The notes beneath the pieces were generated by a model that made no database searches, was not told the origin of the DNA, and worked only from the letters and a program-made list of their open reading frames with translations. A stretch of 64,000 nt of DNA from Sulfidibacterium sp964549335 (GTDB lineage: Bacteria > Bacteroidota > Bacteroidia > Bacteroidales > F082), in assembly GCA_964549335.1 (NCBI GenBank), contig CAZJUQ010000050.1, positions 1-64,000 on the forward strand, in the 5' to 3' direction. Position 1 is the first letter of the stretch, and every line of letters starts with the position of its first letter. Below are positions 26,597-34,030 of the stretch, in pieces. The translations under genes were made by a program, and so were the position numbers.

Positions 26597-27457
26597 GTGA
26601 AAAAGATATATACATCATTAATGTTTTTGTTTTTGTCGGTTGTTCTTTTTGCGCAATCAATTAATACCGAATTGGTGTACCTCCGGCTTGTCAACGGACA
26701 AAAGGATAAAATGCTGATAAAAGACAACCTGCGGAATGCCGAATTAACCGCCGATTCGCTATTTTTTGTTCACAAGGCAAAAGTTAACGACAGTGTCGGC
26801 GGGCTTGCAGCTAAGGCTGTCGTTCAACAAAAAGACGATTTGTTGGCATCGTATTTTTTCAAAGAGTTGGGAATGAGTTATTTTTATACAAAAAATTATC
26901 CTATGGCCATGTTTACCTTTTTGCGCCAAAGGTATTTTTATCCCAATGATACCTTAAACGAAATAGTAAGCGCTTATTTTGTTGATGCCGCGGCTTTTTC
27001 GGGAATTAAGAAAAATATTGCGGAATTTTTGTTGCGAAAAAGCGACCCCGCTACTTTAAATAAAATACCTTTTGAGGAAAGGAAAGTTATGTTTTTGGAT
27101 AAAGTGATTTTCCTCAATCTCGAACCGTTGAACGGTGAACTTTCAAAGTATGTTGATTTTACGAGGGAGTCGAATGTGAAAATACCGGAATTTGTCTCCA
27201 AATGGGCTTTTTTGACCAAGATAAATGTGCCGCATTCATTGATGGAAGGCTATATGAATTATTATAAAGGGGCTCTTGATTCGTTGAATTTTAAACAGAA
27301 AAAAATTATGTACCGCAAAGCCGCCCGTTATTATTTAAAGCACAATGCTTGGGTGGAAAGTGATAAATACATCGGACGATATTGCGGATTGCCGTTGAAA
27401 ATCAATAACAGGATAACTTGTTGTTGGTTGAAGTTGAGACGTGGATTGCACTTATAA
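26597..27457 (+). CDS. Exported helical protein of unknown function
   Basis: The gene begins with a GTG (no in-frame ATG gives the signal peptide) and encodes 286 residues. The signal peptide is about 1-19 (MFLFLSVVLFAQS). The mature part is mainly helical, with TPR-like features such as YFFKELGMSYFYTKNYPMAMFTFLRQ near residues 87-112. The last 25 residues (from about 262) are Arg- and Cys-rich, unlike the rest, so a late frameshift that replaced the natural C-terminus is possible. A strong terminator follows directly. Confidence 0.65.
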   Translation: MKKIYTSLMFLFLSVVLFAQSINTELVYLRLVNGQKDKMLIKDNLRNAELTADSLFFVHKAKVNDSVGGLAAKAVVQQKDDLLASYFFKELGMSYFYTKNYPMAMFTFLRQRYFYPNDTLNEIVSAYFVDAAAFSGIKKNIAEFLLRKSDPATLNKIPFEERKVMFLDKVIFLNLEPLNGELSKYVDFTRESNVKIPEFVSKWAFLTKINVPHSLMEGYMNYYKGALDSLNFKQKKIMYRKAARYYLKHNAWVESDKYIGRYCGLPLKINNRITCCWLKLRRGLHL

Positions 27458-27505
27458 AAAAAAAGAGGCTGCCCCGTTAAGTTATGAGACAGCCTCCTTT
27501 TTTTA
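27458..27505. terminator. Bidirectional terminator
   Basis: GAGGCTG (27465-27471) pairs with CAGCCTC (27490-27496). An A run precedes the stem and a T run follows it, so it can end both the rightward nadD transcript and the leftward carboxylase operon, whose last codons begin at 27503. Confidence 0.85.
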
Positions 27506-29035
27506 TAACGGAATATTTCCGTGTTTTTTCAGCGGATTGCTGTCCGATTTTGTGGAAGTCATTTCCAATGCTTCATGCAGTTTTTTACGTGTTTCGCGCG
27601 GATAAATTATTTCGTCGATATATCCTATTTCTGCAGCTTTATACGGACTGGCAAAATTGTCGCGGTATTCCTGTACCTTTTGTTTCCGTTCCTCGGGGTC
27701 GGTATTTTTGTAAATAATATTTACGGCTCCCTCGGGACCCATTACTGCTATTTCGGCGGTTGGGAAAGCATAGTTAACGTCGGCGCCTATATGTTTGCTC
27801 GACATAACATCGTAAGCTCCGCCGTATGCCTTACGGGTAATAACTGTAATTTTGGGAACGGTTGCTTCGGCAAAGGCGTATAACAGTTTGGCGCCGTGTT
27901 TGATAATTCCTCCGAACTCCTGTGTTGTGCCGGGTAAAAATCCGGGAACATCTTCGAAGGTTATCAACGGGATGTTAAAAGCATCGCAAAACCGTACAAA
28001 GCGGGCAGCTTTTGTGGAGCTGTCGATATCGAGAACTCCTGCCAAAACCTGAGGTTGATTGGCAACAATACCCACGGGTCGGCCTCCTATCCTGGCAAAG
28101 CCCACAATGATGTTTTGAGCATAATGCGGCTGAACTTCAAAGAAATGACCGTTGTCAATAACCGCGGTTATAATCTCTTTCATGTCGTACGGTTTGTTGG
28201 GGTCGACAGGCACTATGTTGTCCAGTTTCGGCTCAACACGGGTAAGGTCGTCGGTACAGGGTTTCACCGGCGGGTCTTCCATATTGTTTAAAGGCAGGAA
28301 ACTCATAAGTTCTCTAATCATCATCATTGCCTGCTCGTCGTTTTCGGCGGTAAAGTGAGCCACTCCGCTTTTTTTGTTATGAGTCATTGCTCCGCCCAGC
28401 TCTTCTTTTGTAACCTCTTCGTTGGTAACGGTTTTGATAACATCGGGACCTGTTACAAACATATACGAGGTCTCTTTTACCATAAGAATAAAGTCGGTAA
28501 TTGCCGGCGAATAAACTGCTCCTCCCGCACAAGGTCCCAGTACGGCGGATATTTGGGGAATCACTCCCGAACTTCTTACGTTGCGGTAAAAAATGTCGGC
28601 ATATCCGGCAAGGCTCTGCACACCTTCCTGAATACGGGCTCCACCGGAGTCGTTAAGCCCTATTACGGGAGCTCCCATCTTCATTGCCATATCCATTATT
28701 TTTGTTATCTTGTTGGCATTGGCACGACTGAGCGACCCTCCGAAAACGGTAAAATCCTGGGCAAAAACATACATCAGCCTGCCGTCTATTTTGCCGTATC
28801 CCGTTACCACTCCGTCGCCCAATATTTTGTTTTTGTCCATGCCGAAGTCGGTGGCGGTATGGGTTACGAATTTGTCTATTTCTACAAAAGTGCCGGGGTC
28901 TAACAAAGCGTTAATCCGTTCGCGTGCCGTTAAACGTCCGGCTTTGTGCTGTCTGTCAATACGCTCTTGTCCGCCGCCCAATTCGGCTTTGCGGTGTTTC
29001 TCTTCAAGAACTTTTATTTTCGATTCCAATGACAT
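27503..29035 (-). CDS. Acyl-CoA carboxylase carboxyltransferase subunit (PccB/MmdA type)
   Basis: A 510-residue carboxyltransferase that moves the carboxyl group between carboxybiotin and an acyl-CoA, most likely propionyl-CoA. The crotonase-fold halves are both present: the oxyanion motifs LNDSGGARIQEG and GPCAGGAVYSPA in the N half, and ITFEDVPGFLPGTTQEFGGIIKHGAKLL with RKAYGGAYDVM in the C half. Fusion of both halves distinguishes it from AccA/AccD. It is the third gene of an operon with the biotin carrier (25-base gap) and biotin carboxylase. It could equally be the alpha subunit of methylmalonyl-CoA decarboxylase, but the adjacent biotin carboxylase argues for an ATP-driven carboxylase. 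Confidence 0.93.
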   Translation of the reverse strand: MSLESKIKVLEEKHRKAELGGGQERIDRQHKAGRLTARERINALLDPGTFVEIDKFVTHTATDFGMDKNKILGDGVVTGYGKIDGRLMYVFAQDFTVFGGSLSRANANKITKIMDMAMKMGAPVIGLNDSGGARIQEGVQSLAGYADIFYRNVRSSGVIPQISAVLGPCAGGAVYSPAITDFILMVKETSYMFVTGPDVIKTVTNEEVTKEELGGAMTHNKKSGVAHFTAENDEQAMMMIRELMSFLPLNNMEDPPVKPCTDDLTRVEPKLDNIVPVDPNKPYDMKEIITAVIDNGHFFEVQPHYAQNIIVGFARIGGRPVGIVANQPQVLAGVLDIDSSTKAARFVRFCDAFNIPLITFEDVPGFLPGTTQEFGGIIKHGAKLLYAFAEATVPKITVITRKAYGGAYDVMSSKHIGADVNYAFPTAEIAVMGPEGAVNIIYKNTDPEERKQKVQEYRDNFASPYKAAEIGYIDEIIYPRETRKKLHEALEMTSTKSDSNPLKKHGNIPL

Positions 29036-29060
29036 TTTTCTTATTTTTTTATGTTTTTAT

Positions 29061-29564
29061 TTATTCAAGAATTATCAGAGGTTGATTTCCGTCGATATTG
29101 TCGCCCTCTTTTACAAGTATCTCTTTAATGATGCGGTCTTTTGCCACTTTGTATTCGCTCTCCATTTTCATTGCCGAAACAATGATGACGGTTTCGCCGG
29201 CTTTAACTTCCTGACCCTCTTTTACGAGTATTTTAACCACTTTGCCCGGCATAGGAGTTTGTATGCTGTTTGAATCGTCGGCATCTTCGCCTTTGACGCT
29301 TCTTTGATATCTTGTTTCGGCATCAATAATTTCTAAATCGTAATTGTTGAAACCGTTGCGGGCAACATATTTTTTGTTTCCTGTTTTTACCAGTTCTATG
29401 TTATGGCTTTTCCCGTTGTTCAGTACCGAATAGACTCCTTTTTGAACTTCCAAAACATCAAGTGTGTAGCGGCGTCCGTCTATTTCGGCTTCAACAATGT
29501 TTCCTTTCCGTTTCAATACGGCGATATCTTTATCTTCACCGTTTATATTTATTTGGTATGACAT
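29061..29564 (-). CDS. Biotin carboxyl carrier protein of the acyl-CoA carboxylase
   Basis: A 167-residue carrier protein. The C-terminal biotinyl/lipoyl domain (about 98-167) begins IQTPMPGKVVKILVKEGQEV and carries the biotinylation site Lys133 in SAMKMESEY. The N-terminal 90 residues are beta-rich and could dock to the partner subunits. The ending (DGNQPLIILE) is complete. It sits between the biotin carboxylase gene (18 bases upstream) and the carboxyltransferase gene (25 bases downstream), as expected for a three-subunit acyl-CoA carboxylase. Confidence 0.93.
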   Translation of the reverse strand: MSYQININGEDKDIAVLKRKGNIVEAEIDGRRYTLDVLEVQKGVYSVLNNGKSHNIELVKTGNKKYVARNGFNNYDLEIIDAETRYQRSVKGEDADDSNSIQTPMPGKVVKILVKEGQEVKAGETVIIVSAMKMESEYKVAKDRIIKEILVKEGDNIDGNQPLIILE

Positions 29565-29582
29565 ATTAATTGATTTAGGGTT

Positions 29583-31085
29583 TTACAAACGTATTACACT
29601 CCGTTTTCTTCCGAAAAATTTCCATGCATTTACGCTCTTGGCGTTGTTGTTTTCCGGTGTTTTTAAAGAGTTCAGATAATCGACAAATGCAACAATGGCG
29701 GTAATGTCGTCGGTTTCGCGGTTTTCCGTTACAACAGGCTTAAGTTCGTCGGCATGATCCTGAACAAAATGGGTGTTGTATCTGCCGTTTACAAAGGCGG
29801 GAACATCCATTATTCTCCTCAAATATGATATTGATGTTTTGACGCCTGTAATTTTATAATTTTCCAAAGCTCTTTTCATACGGTTAATTGCTTCGGTACG
29901 TGTTTTGCCCCATACTATCATTTTTGAAATCATGGGGTCGTAAAACATGGGTATTTCGTACCCGGGGTACACGTAGCCGTCGTGTCTTATGCCAAAACCG
30001 AGTGGTTCGCACAAATGATGGATTTTCCCCGGACTGGGCATAAAATTGTTGTCGGGGTCCTCGGCATAAATTCTCACTTCAACGGCATGACCGTTTTGCG
30101 ACAATTCATCTTGTTTAAACGACAGTTTTTCTCCGTTGGCAATGTTAATCTGTTCTTTTACCAAATCGACTCCCACGACCATTTCGGTGATAGGATGTTC
30201 CACCTGAAGCCGTGTGTTCATCTCCAGAAAGTAGTAGTTCAGGTCGTCGTCAACAATGAACTCTATGGTTCCGGCGCCTGCGTAATTCACCGCTTTTGCT
30301 GCCGCTACCGCATGTTTTCCCATCTCATTCCGTACTTTGTCGGTCATTATGGGCGAAGGTGTTTCTTCTATAACTTTTTGATGCCTGCGTTGTACGGAGC
30401 ATTCGCGTTCGAAAAGGTGAACACAATTTCCGTGTTTGTCGCAAACCACCTGAAACTCGATATGATGAGGAGAGTTAATGTATTTTTCCACATAAACGGC
30501 ATCGTCGCCGAAAGCGGCTTTTGCTTCCGATTTGGCGGCATTTACCGCCGAAACAATATCTTCTTCTTTGGTTACTAATCTCATTCCTTTTCCGCCGCCA
30601 CCGGCACTTGCTTTTACCATTACCGGTAATCCTATCTCCTTGATGACTTTAACAGCCTCTTTAATGTCTTTTATGGGTTCTGTGGTGCCGGGTACAACGG
30701 GAACCCCCGCTGCAATCATTGTTTTGCGTGCCGTTATTTTGTCTCCCATGGTGTTTATGGCATATGCTCCCGGTCCTATAAACTCTATGCCCTCTTTTTT
30801 GCAGCGCTCCGAAAAACCTGCATTTTCCGACAAAAAGCCGTATCCGGGATGTATTGCATCGGCTCCCGACTTTTTTGCAGCCTCTATTATCTTGTCAATT
30901 ACAAGATAGCTCTCGTTCGATGACGATGCACCTATAAAGTATGCCTCGTCGGCATAGTGTACGTGCTTTGAGGTGCGGTCGGCTTCGGAATAAACGGCAA
31001 CGGTTGAAATTCCCATCTCTTTGCAGGTCCGCATTACACGAATGGCAATTTCGCCCCTGTTTGCAATTAATACTTTTTTAATCAT
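29583..31085 (-). CDS. Biotin carboxylase subunit of the acyl-CoA carboxylase
   Basis: This 500-residue ATP-grasp enzyme carboxylates carrier-bound biotin with bicarbonate and ATP. The start MIKKVLIANRGEIAIRVMRT, IHPGYGFLSEN, the glycine-rich ATP loop KASAGGGGKGMRLV, ERECSVQRRHQKVIEE, and FLEMNTRLQVEHPITEMV are all intact. The last 45 residues extend slightly beyond a typical AccC. It is the first gene of the operon. A -7-like box and an inverted repeat upstream suggest a controlled promoter. Confidence 0.94.
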   Translation of the reverse strand: MIKKVLIANRGEIAIRVMRTCKEMGISTVAVYSEADRTSKHVHYADEAYFIGASSSNESYLVIDKIIEAAKKSGADAIHPGYGFLSENAGFSERCKKEGIEFIGPGAYAINTMGDKITARKTMIAAGVPVVPGTTEPIKDIKEAVKVIKEIGLPVMVKASAGGGGKGMRLVTKEEDIVSAVNAAKSEAKAAFGDDAVYVEKYINSPHHIEFQVVCDKHGNCVHLFERECSVQRRHQKVIEETPSPIMTDKVRNEMGKHAVAAAKAVNYAGAGTIEFIVDDDLNYYFLEMNTRLQVEHPITEMVVGVDLVKEQINIANGEKLSFKQDELSQNGHAVEVRIYAEDPDNNFMPSPGKIHHLCEPLGFGIRHDGYVYPGYEIPMFYDPMISKMIVWGKTRTEAINRMKRALENYKITGVKTSISYLRRIMDVPAFVNGRYNTHFVQDHADELKPVVTENRETDDITAIVAFVDYLNSLKTPENNNAKSVNAWKFFGRKRSVIRL

Positions 31086-31126
31086 AAAATACGAGTTAAA
31101 TGTCTGACAATCATACTTATAAGCTT

Positions 31127-31158
31127 GTTTGTTATAAACAAACGGTGGGGTAAAGATA
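31127..31158 (-). promoter_or_regulatory. Promoter and inverted repeat upstream of the carboxylase operon
   Basis: On the minus strand TATCTTTA (31158-31151) matches TAnnTTTG at seven of eight positions. Immediately downstream in the direction of transcription, GTTTGTT and AACAAAC form a perfect 7-bp inverted repeat with a 3-base spacer (31127-31143). That position, just after the predicted transcript start, suits a repressor site. Confidence 0.4.
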
Positions 31159-31230
31159 TAAAATTATCAAAAACACAAAAATATCCCTTACAAAGAAAAG
31201 CGTTTGGGCCATTATTAAAAAGTAATGGTG

Positions 31231-31268
31231 TTTGTACAAAATGCTTTGTGAAAAAAGATTTACTTTTG
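31231..31268 (+). promoter_or_regulatory. Candidate promoter of the multiheme cytochrome gene
   Basis: TACTTTTG (31261-31268) fits the -7 consensus and predicts a leader of about 30 bases. A perfect palindrome TTTGTACAAA (31231-31240) lies 20 bases upstream and may be an activator site. A hairpin-forming pair CCATTA/TAATGG (31209-31228) lies further up. No TTG is at the normal -33 distance. Confidence 0.4.
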
Positions 31269-31301
31269 CCTGACCGTTTTTGACAAAATGTTTATTTTTT
31301 T

Positions 31302-33587
31302 ATGAAGTCGATAAAATTGGCGATATTTTCCTTGTTGGTTTCCCAGTTTTTTTTTCAAGAAGGATGTATTAACAGGTACGAAAACATTGACGGCGATAAA
31401 GCTGTATTTACGGGAAGAGAAAGCTGCAAAAAGTGTCATGAAAAGGAGTATGACGAATACAGCGGTTCCGACCACGACTTGGCTATGGATACCGCTACCG
31501 CGCAAACCGTTTTGGCCGATTTCGACAGTAGTACATTTACAAGAAACGGTTTTACGAGCCGTTTTTACAAAAAAGGGGGGAAGTTTTACGTTTACACGAA
31601 AGGGAAAAACGGCAAACCCGCCGAATATCAAATAGCATACACTTTCGGGTATAACCCTTTGCAACAGTATCTGGTGCCTTTCGACAGCGGACGGTTACAA
31701 TGTTTGCAAATAGCATGGGACACCAAAAGAAAGAGGTGGTTTCATCTTTCGGATTCAATACACAAAAACGAAACTATAAAGCCTGACGACTGGTTGTATT
31801 GGACAAATAACGGTCAAAATTGGAATGGAATGTGTGCCGAGTGCCATTCTACAAATTTGAAAAAAAATTACAACCCCCGAACACATATTTACAAAACCAC
31901 ATGGTCGGAAATTGATGTGAGTTGTGAGGCTTGCCACGGTCCCGCTTCCGAGCATTTGAGGTGGGCGGAACTGTCGCCTGAAGAGAGACAAAAATATCCG
32001 GATATGGGATTGGCGGTTAGTACAGGCAATGTAAATTCACACAGGGTGATAGACCGGTGTGCATATTGTCATTCGCGCAGAAGTTCGTTCGGCGATTTTC
32101 AATTTCCGCACGGTAATATTTACGATATTATCCGCCCGCAATTACCGGTGCCACCTTATTATTATATAGACGGTCAGATTTTGGACGAAGATTATGTTTA
32201 CGGCTCTTTTGTTCAGTCCAAAATGTACCGTTATAACGTGAGTTGTTTAAATTGCCACAATCCACACAGTTTAAAAGTTAAATATAACGGTGGTAACAGA
32301 CTGTGTTTGCAATGTCACGACAAAAATATATACGATACAAAGCGGCACCATTTTCACAAATATCCCGGTGAAAAAGGGGAGGATTTGATTATGAACGGCG
32401 GCAAAAAGGTTATTGCCGTGGGTGAAGGTTCCAAATGTGTAAACTGTCATATGCCGGGGCGCTATTATATGGGAGTTGATTTCCGTCGCGATCACTCAAT
32501 GCGTATTCCACGTCCCGATTTGTCGCTGAAATTGGGAATACCCAATGCCTGTACGGGCCAGTGTCATCAAAACAAAACCGACAAGTGGGCGGCAAGTTAT
32601 ACGGCAAAATGGTATGGAAGTGAAAAGGGGAGTCACTATGCCGAAATTTTTGCCTCGGCAATGAAAAACGACACAAGTTGTATTGACGGACTGACAAAAT
32701 TGGTTGCCGATACCGGTGTTTCTCCTTTAATAAGAGCAACGGCAACAATGTACACGGGAAGATTTCAAGATGAAATATCAATACAAGCGTTGATACGGAG
32801 TTTAAACGATAAAAACCCTCTGGTACGTGCCGAGGCAATTTCGGGTTTTCCTGTTTACAATTACGCTCTGTTGCTTCAATACGTTGCGCCGTTGTTGACC
32901 GACTCGGTACGTACGGTGCGCATTAACGCCACCTACGCATTGTCGAATGTGCCCCTTTCAAAAATGGAACCCGGTGTTAAAGGTAAGTTTGAAAAAAATT
33001 TGAAAGAATATATTGCCGTAATGAATTATAGTGCCGATTTTGCACCGAGCCGCCACAATTTGGGGAACATATATTCCAATACCGGTAATATTGAAAAAGC
33101 CAAAGAGAACTATCTCGAAGCCATACGCATCGACCCGGCTTTTTATCCGTCGCTCGTTAATCTTGCTTTGCTCTACAACAAAACCGGTGAAAATGATAAA
33201 GCTGAAAAACTGTTCAAAAGAGTTATTCAACAGAATCCTTCATTCTCCGAAGTCTATTATTACCTGGGATTACTCTCGGCCGAAAAAAAGGATTTTTCCG
33301 GTTCGGAAAAGTATTTGAAAAAAGCATCGGAATTGTTACCCGGCAATCCGGCTGTTTTTTATAACCTCGGTTTGGTTGAACAGTATCTTGATAATAATAA
33401 CGCCGCCGTAAATAATTTGCTTAAAGCCTTTGAACTTTCTCCGGACAACCCTAAATATTTATCGGCCATTGTAAGTTTTTACCTGAATAACGGCAATAAA
33501 ACCAAAGCAAAACTTTACTTAAAACAATGGATATCCGGGCACCCTTCGGATATTTCCGCAAAACAACTGTTGCAAAATATTAATTAA
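31302..33587 (+). CDS. Multiheme cytochrome c fused to HEAT and TPR repeats
   Basis: A 761-residue exported protein. An N-terminal signal (about 1-20) ends before Cys22 in QEGC, a poor but possible lipobox. Seven canonical haem c sites are visible: CKKCH (42), CAECH (178), CEACH (208), CAYCH (253), CLNCH (315), CLQCH (335) and CVNCH (379). An eighth, CTGQCH (417), has three residues between the cysteines. The pattern resembles cytochrome c554-like proteins. Residues about 455-560 are HEAT-like repeats, and about 590-755 hold at least four TPRs. The TPR region probably docks a partner on the outer face of the cell. The electron donor and acceptor are unknown and no haem lyase is in the window. 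Confidence 0.88.
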   Translation: MKSIKLAIFSLLVSQFFFQEGCINRYENIDGDKAVFTGRESCKKCHEKEYDEYSGSDHDLAMDTATAQTVLADFDSSTFTRNGFTSRFYKKGGKFYVYTKGKNGKPAEYQIAYTFGYNPLQQYLVPFDSGRLQCLQIAWDTKRKRWFHLSDSIHKNETIKPDDWLYWTNNGQNWNGMCAECHSTNLKKNYNPRTHIYKTTWSEIDVSCEACHGPASEHLRWAELSPEERQKYPDMGLAVSTGNVNSHRVIDRCAYCHSRRSSFGDFQFPHGNIYDIIRPQLPVPPYYYIDGQILDEDYVYGSFVQSKMYRYNVSCLNCHNPHSLKVKYNGGNRLCLQCHDKNIYDTKRHHFHKYPGEKGEDLIMNGGKKVIAVGEGSKCVNCHMPGRYYMGVDFRRDHSMRIPRPDLSLKLGIPNACTGQCHQNKTDKWAASYTAKWYGSEKGSHYAEIFASAMKNDTSCIDGLTKLVADTGVSPLIRATATMYTGRFQDEISIQALIRSLNDKNPLVRAEAISGFPVYNYALLLQYVAPLLTDSVRTVRINATYALSNVPLSKMEPGVKGKFEKNLKEYIAVMNYSADFAPSRHNLGNIYSNTGNIEKAKENYLEAIRIDPAFYPSLVNLALLYNKTGENDKAEKLFKRVIQQNPSFSEVYYYLGLLSAEKKDFSGSEKYLKKASELLPGNPAVFYNLGLVEQYLDNNNAAVNNLLKAFELSPDNPKYLSAIVSFYLNNGNKTKAKLYLKQWISGHPSDISAKQLLQNIN

Positions 33588-33842
33588 AAATAGAGCCCCC
33601 TTTTTTGTTTAAACCTTGTGCCCCGCTTTCTAAACCTTTGTTAATAGAGTATTTTTTACACTAATAATGTAACGGAATAGCCTTGTCCCATATGTAACAG
33701 CTAAAAAATATTACCGGGAATTTAAATTATTTCACCACATCATAAAAAAATTTGCGTTTTTAATAATCGCAAAATCAGATAGATAAAAATTATTTTAAAA
33801 ATTTTTAACATTTTTTCTTTGATATAAAATAAAAATATATAT
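33588..33842. other. AT-rich intergenic region upstream of the PUL
   Basis: This stretch and the susC leader together make a 443-base gap between the cytochrome and susC. I see no protein-coding gene of normal size, tRNA or terminator in this first part. It contains long A and T runs and, at 33647-33664, a degenerate copy of the PUL element described separately. The remaining 190 bases hold the susC promoter and leader. Confidence 0.6.
33647..33664 (+). promoter_or_regulatory. Degenerate third copy of the PUL promoter element
   Basis: The 18 bases here match the corresponding part of the susC and GH3 elements at 15 of 18 positions each (core GTATTTTTTACACTAA). A weak -7-like AACCTTTG precedes it. 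It may be an auxiliary operator upstream of the susC promoter. Confidence 0.4.
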
Positions 33843-33869
33843 TTTTGTATGCGTACTTTTTACACTTAG
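33818..33869 (+). promoter_or_regulatory. susC promoter with PUL-specific promoter-proximal element
   Basis: TTTG (33818-33821) and TATTTTTG (33840-33847) are 18 bases apart. From 33843 to 33869 the sequence agrees at 25 of 27 positions with 40675-40701 before the GH3 gene. The part after the -7 box, containing GTACTTTTTACACTTA, would overlap or follow the transcript start, where a repressor could block initiation. Confidence 0.65.
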
Positions 33870-33879
33870 AAAAGAAATA

Positions 33880-34014
33880 ATGATGCCTGAAAGGGGGCTT
33901 GAATTGTATTTAACGGAAATGGAAACGGCAAACCGGAGTATGCAAGAAAATCGTGCATTGGAAGAGAAATGTTTATATTATTTATGTAAATTAATCAATC
34001 TTAATTATTATTAA
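33880..34014 (+). CDS. Possible 44-codon leader ORF before susC
   Basis: An ATG-ATG at 33880 opens a frame of 44 codons that ends with TAA at 34012-34014, 16 bases before the susC ATG. The peptide is charged in its first half and rich in Leu, Tyr and Asn at the end, with two Cys. It starts 10 bases after the conserved promoter element and so lies wholly in the predicted susC leader. It may be a leader peptide that couples translation to susC expression, or a chance frame; no homology is recognised. Confidence 0.35.
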   Translation: MMPERGLELYLTEMETANRSMQENRALEEKCLYYLCKLINLNYY

Positions 34015-34030
34015 CCAAATTACCAAAAGT

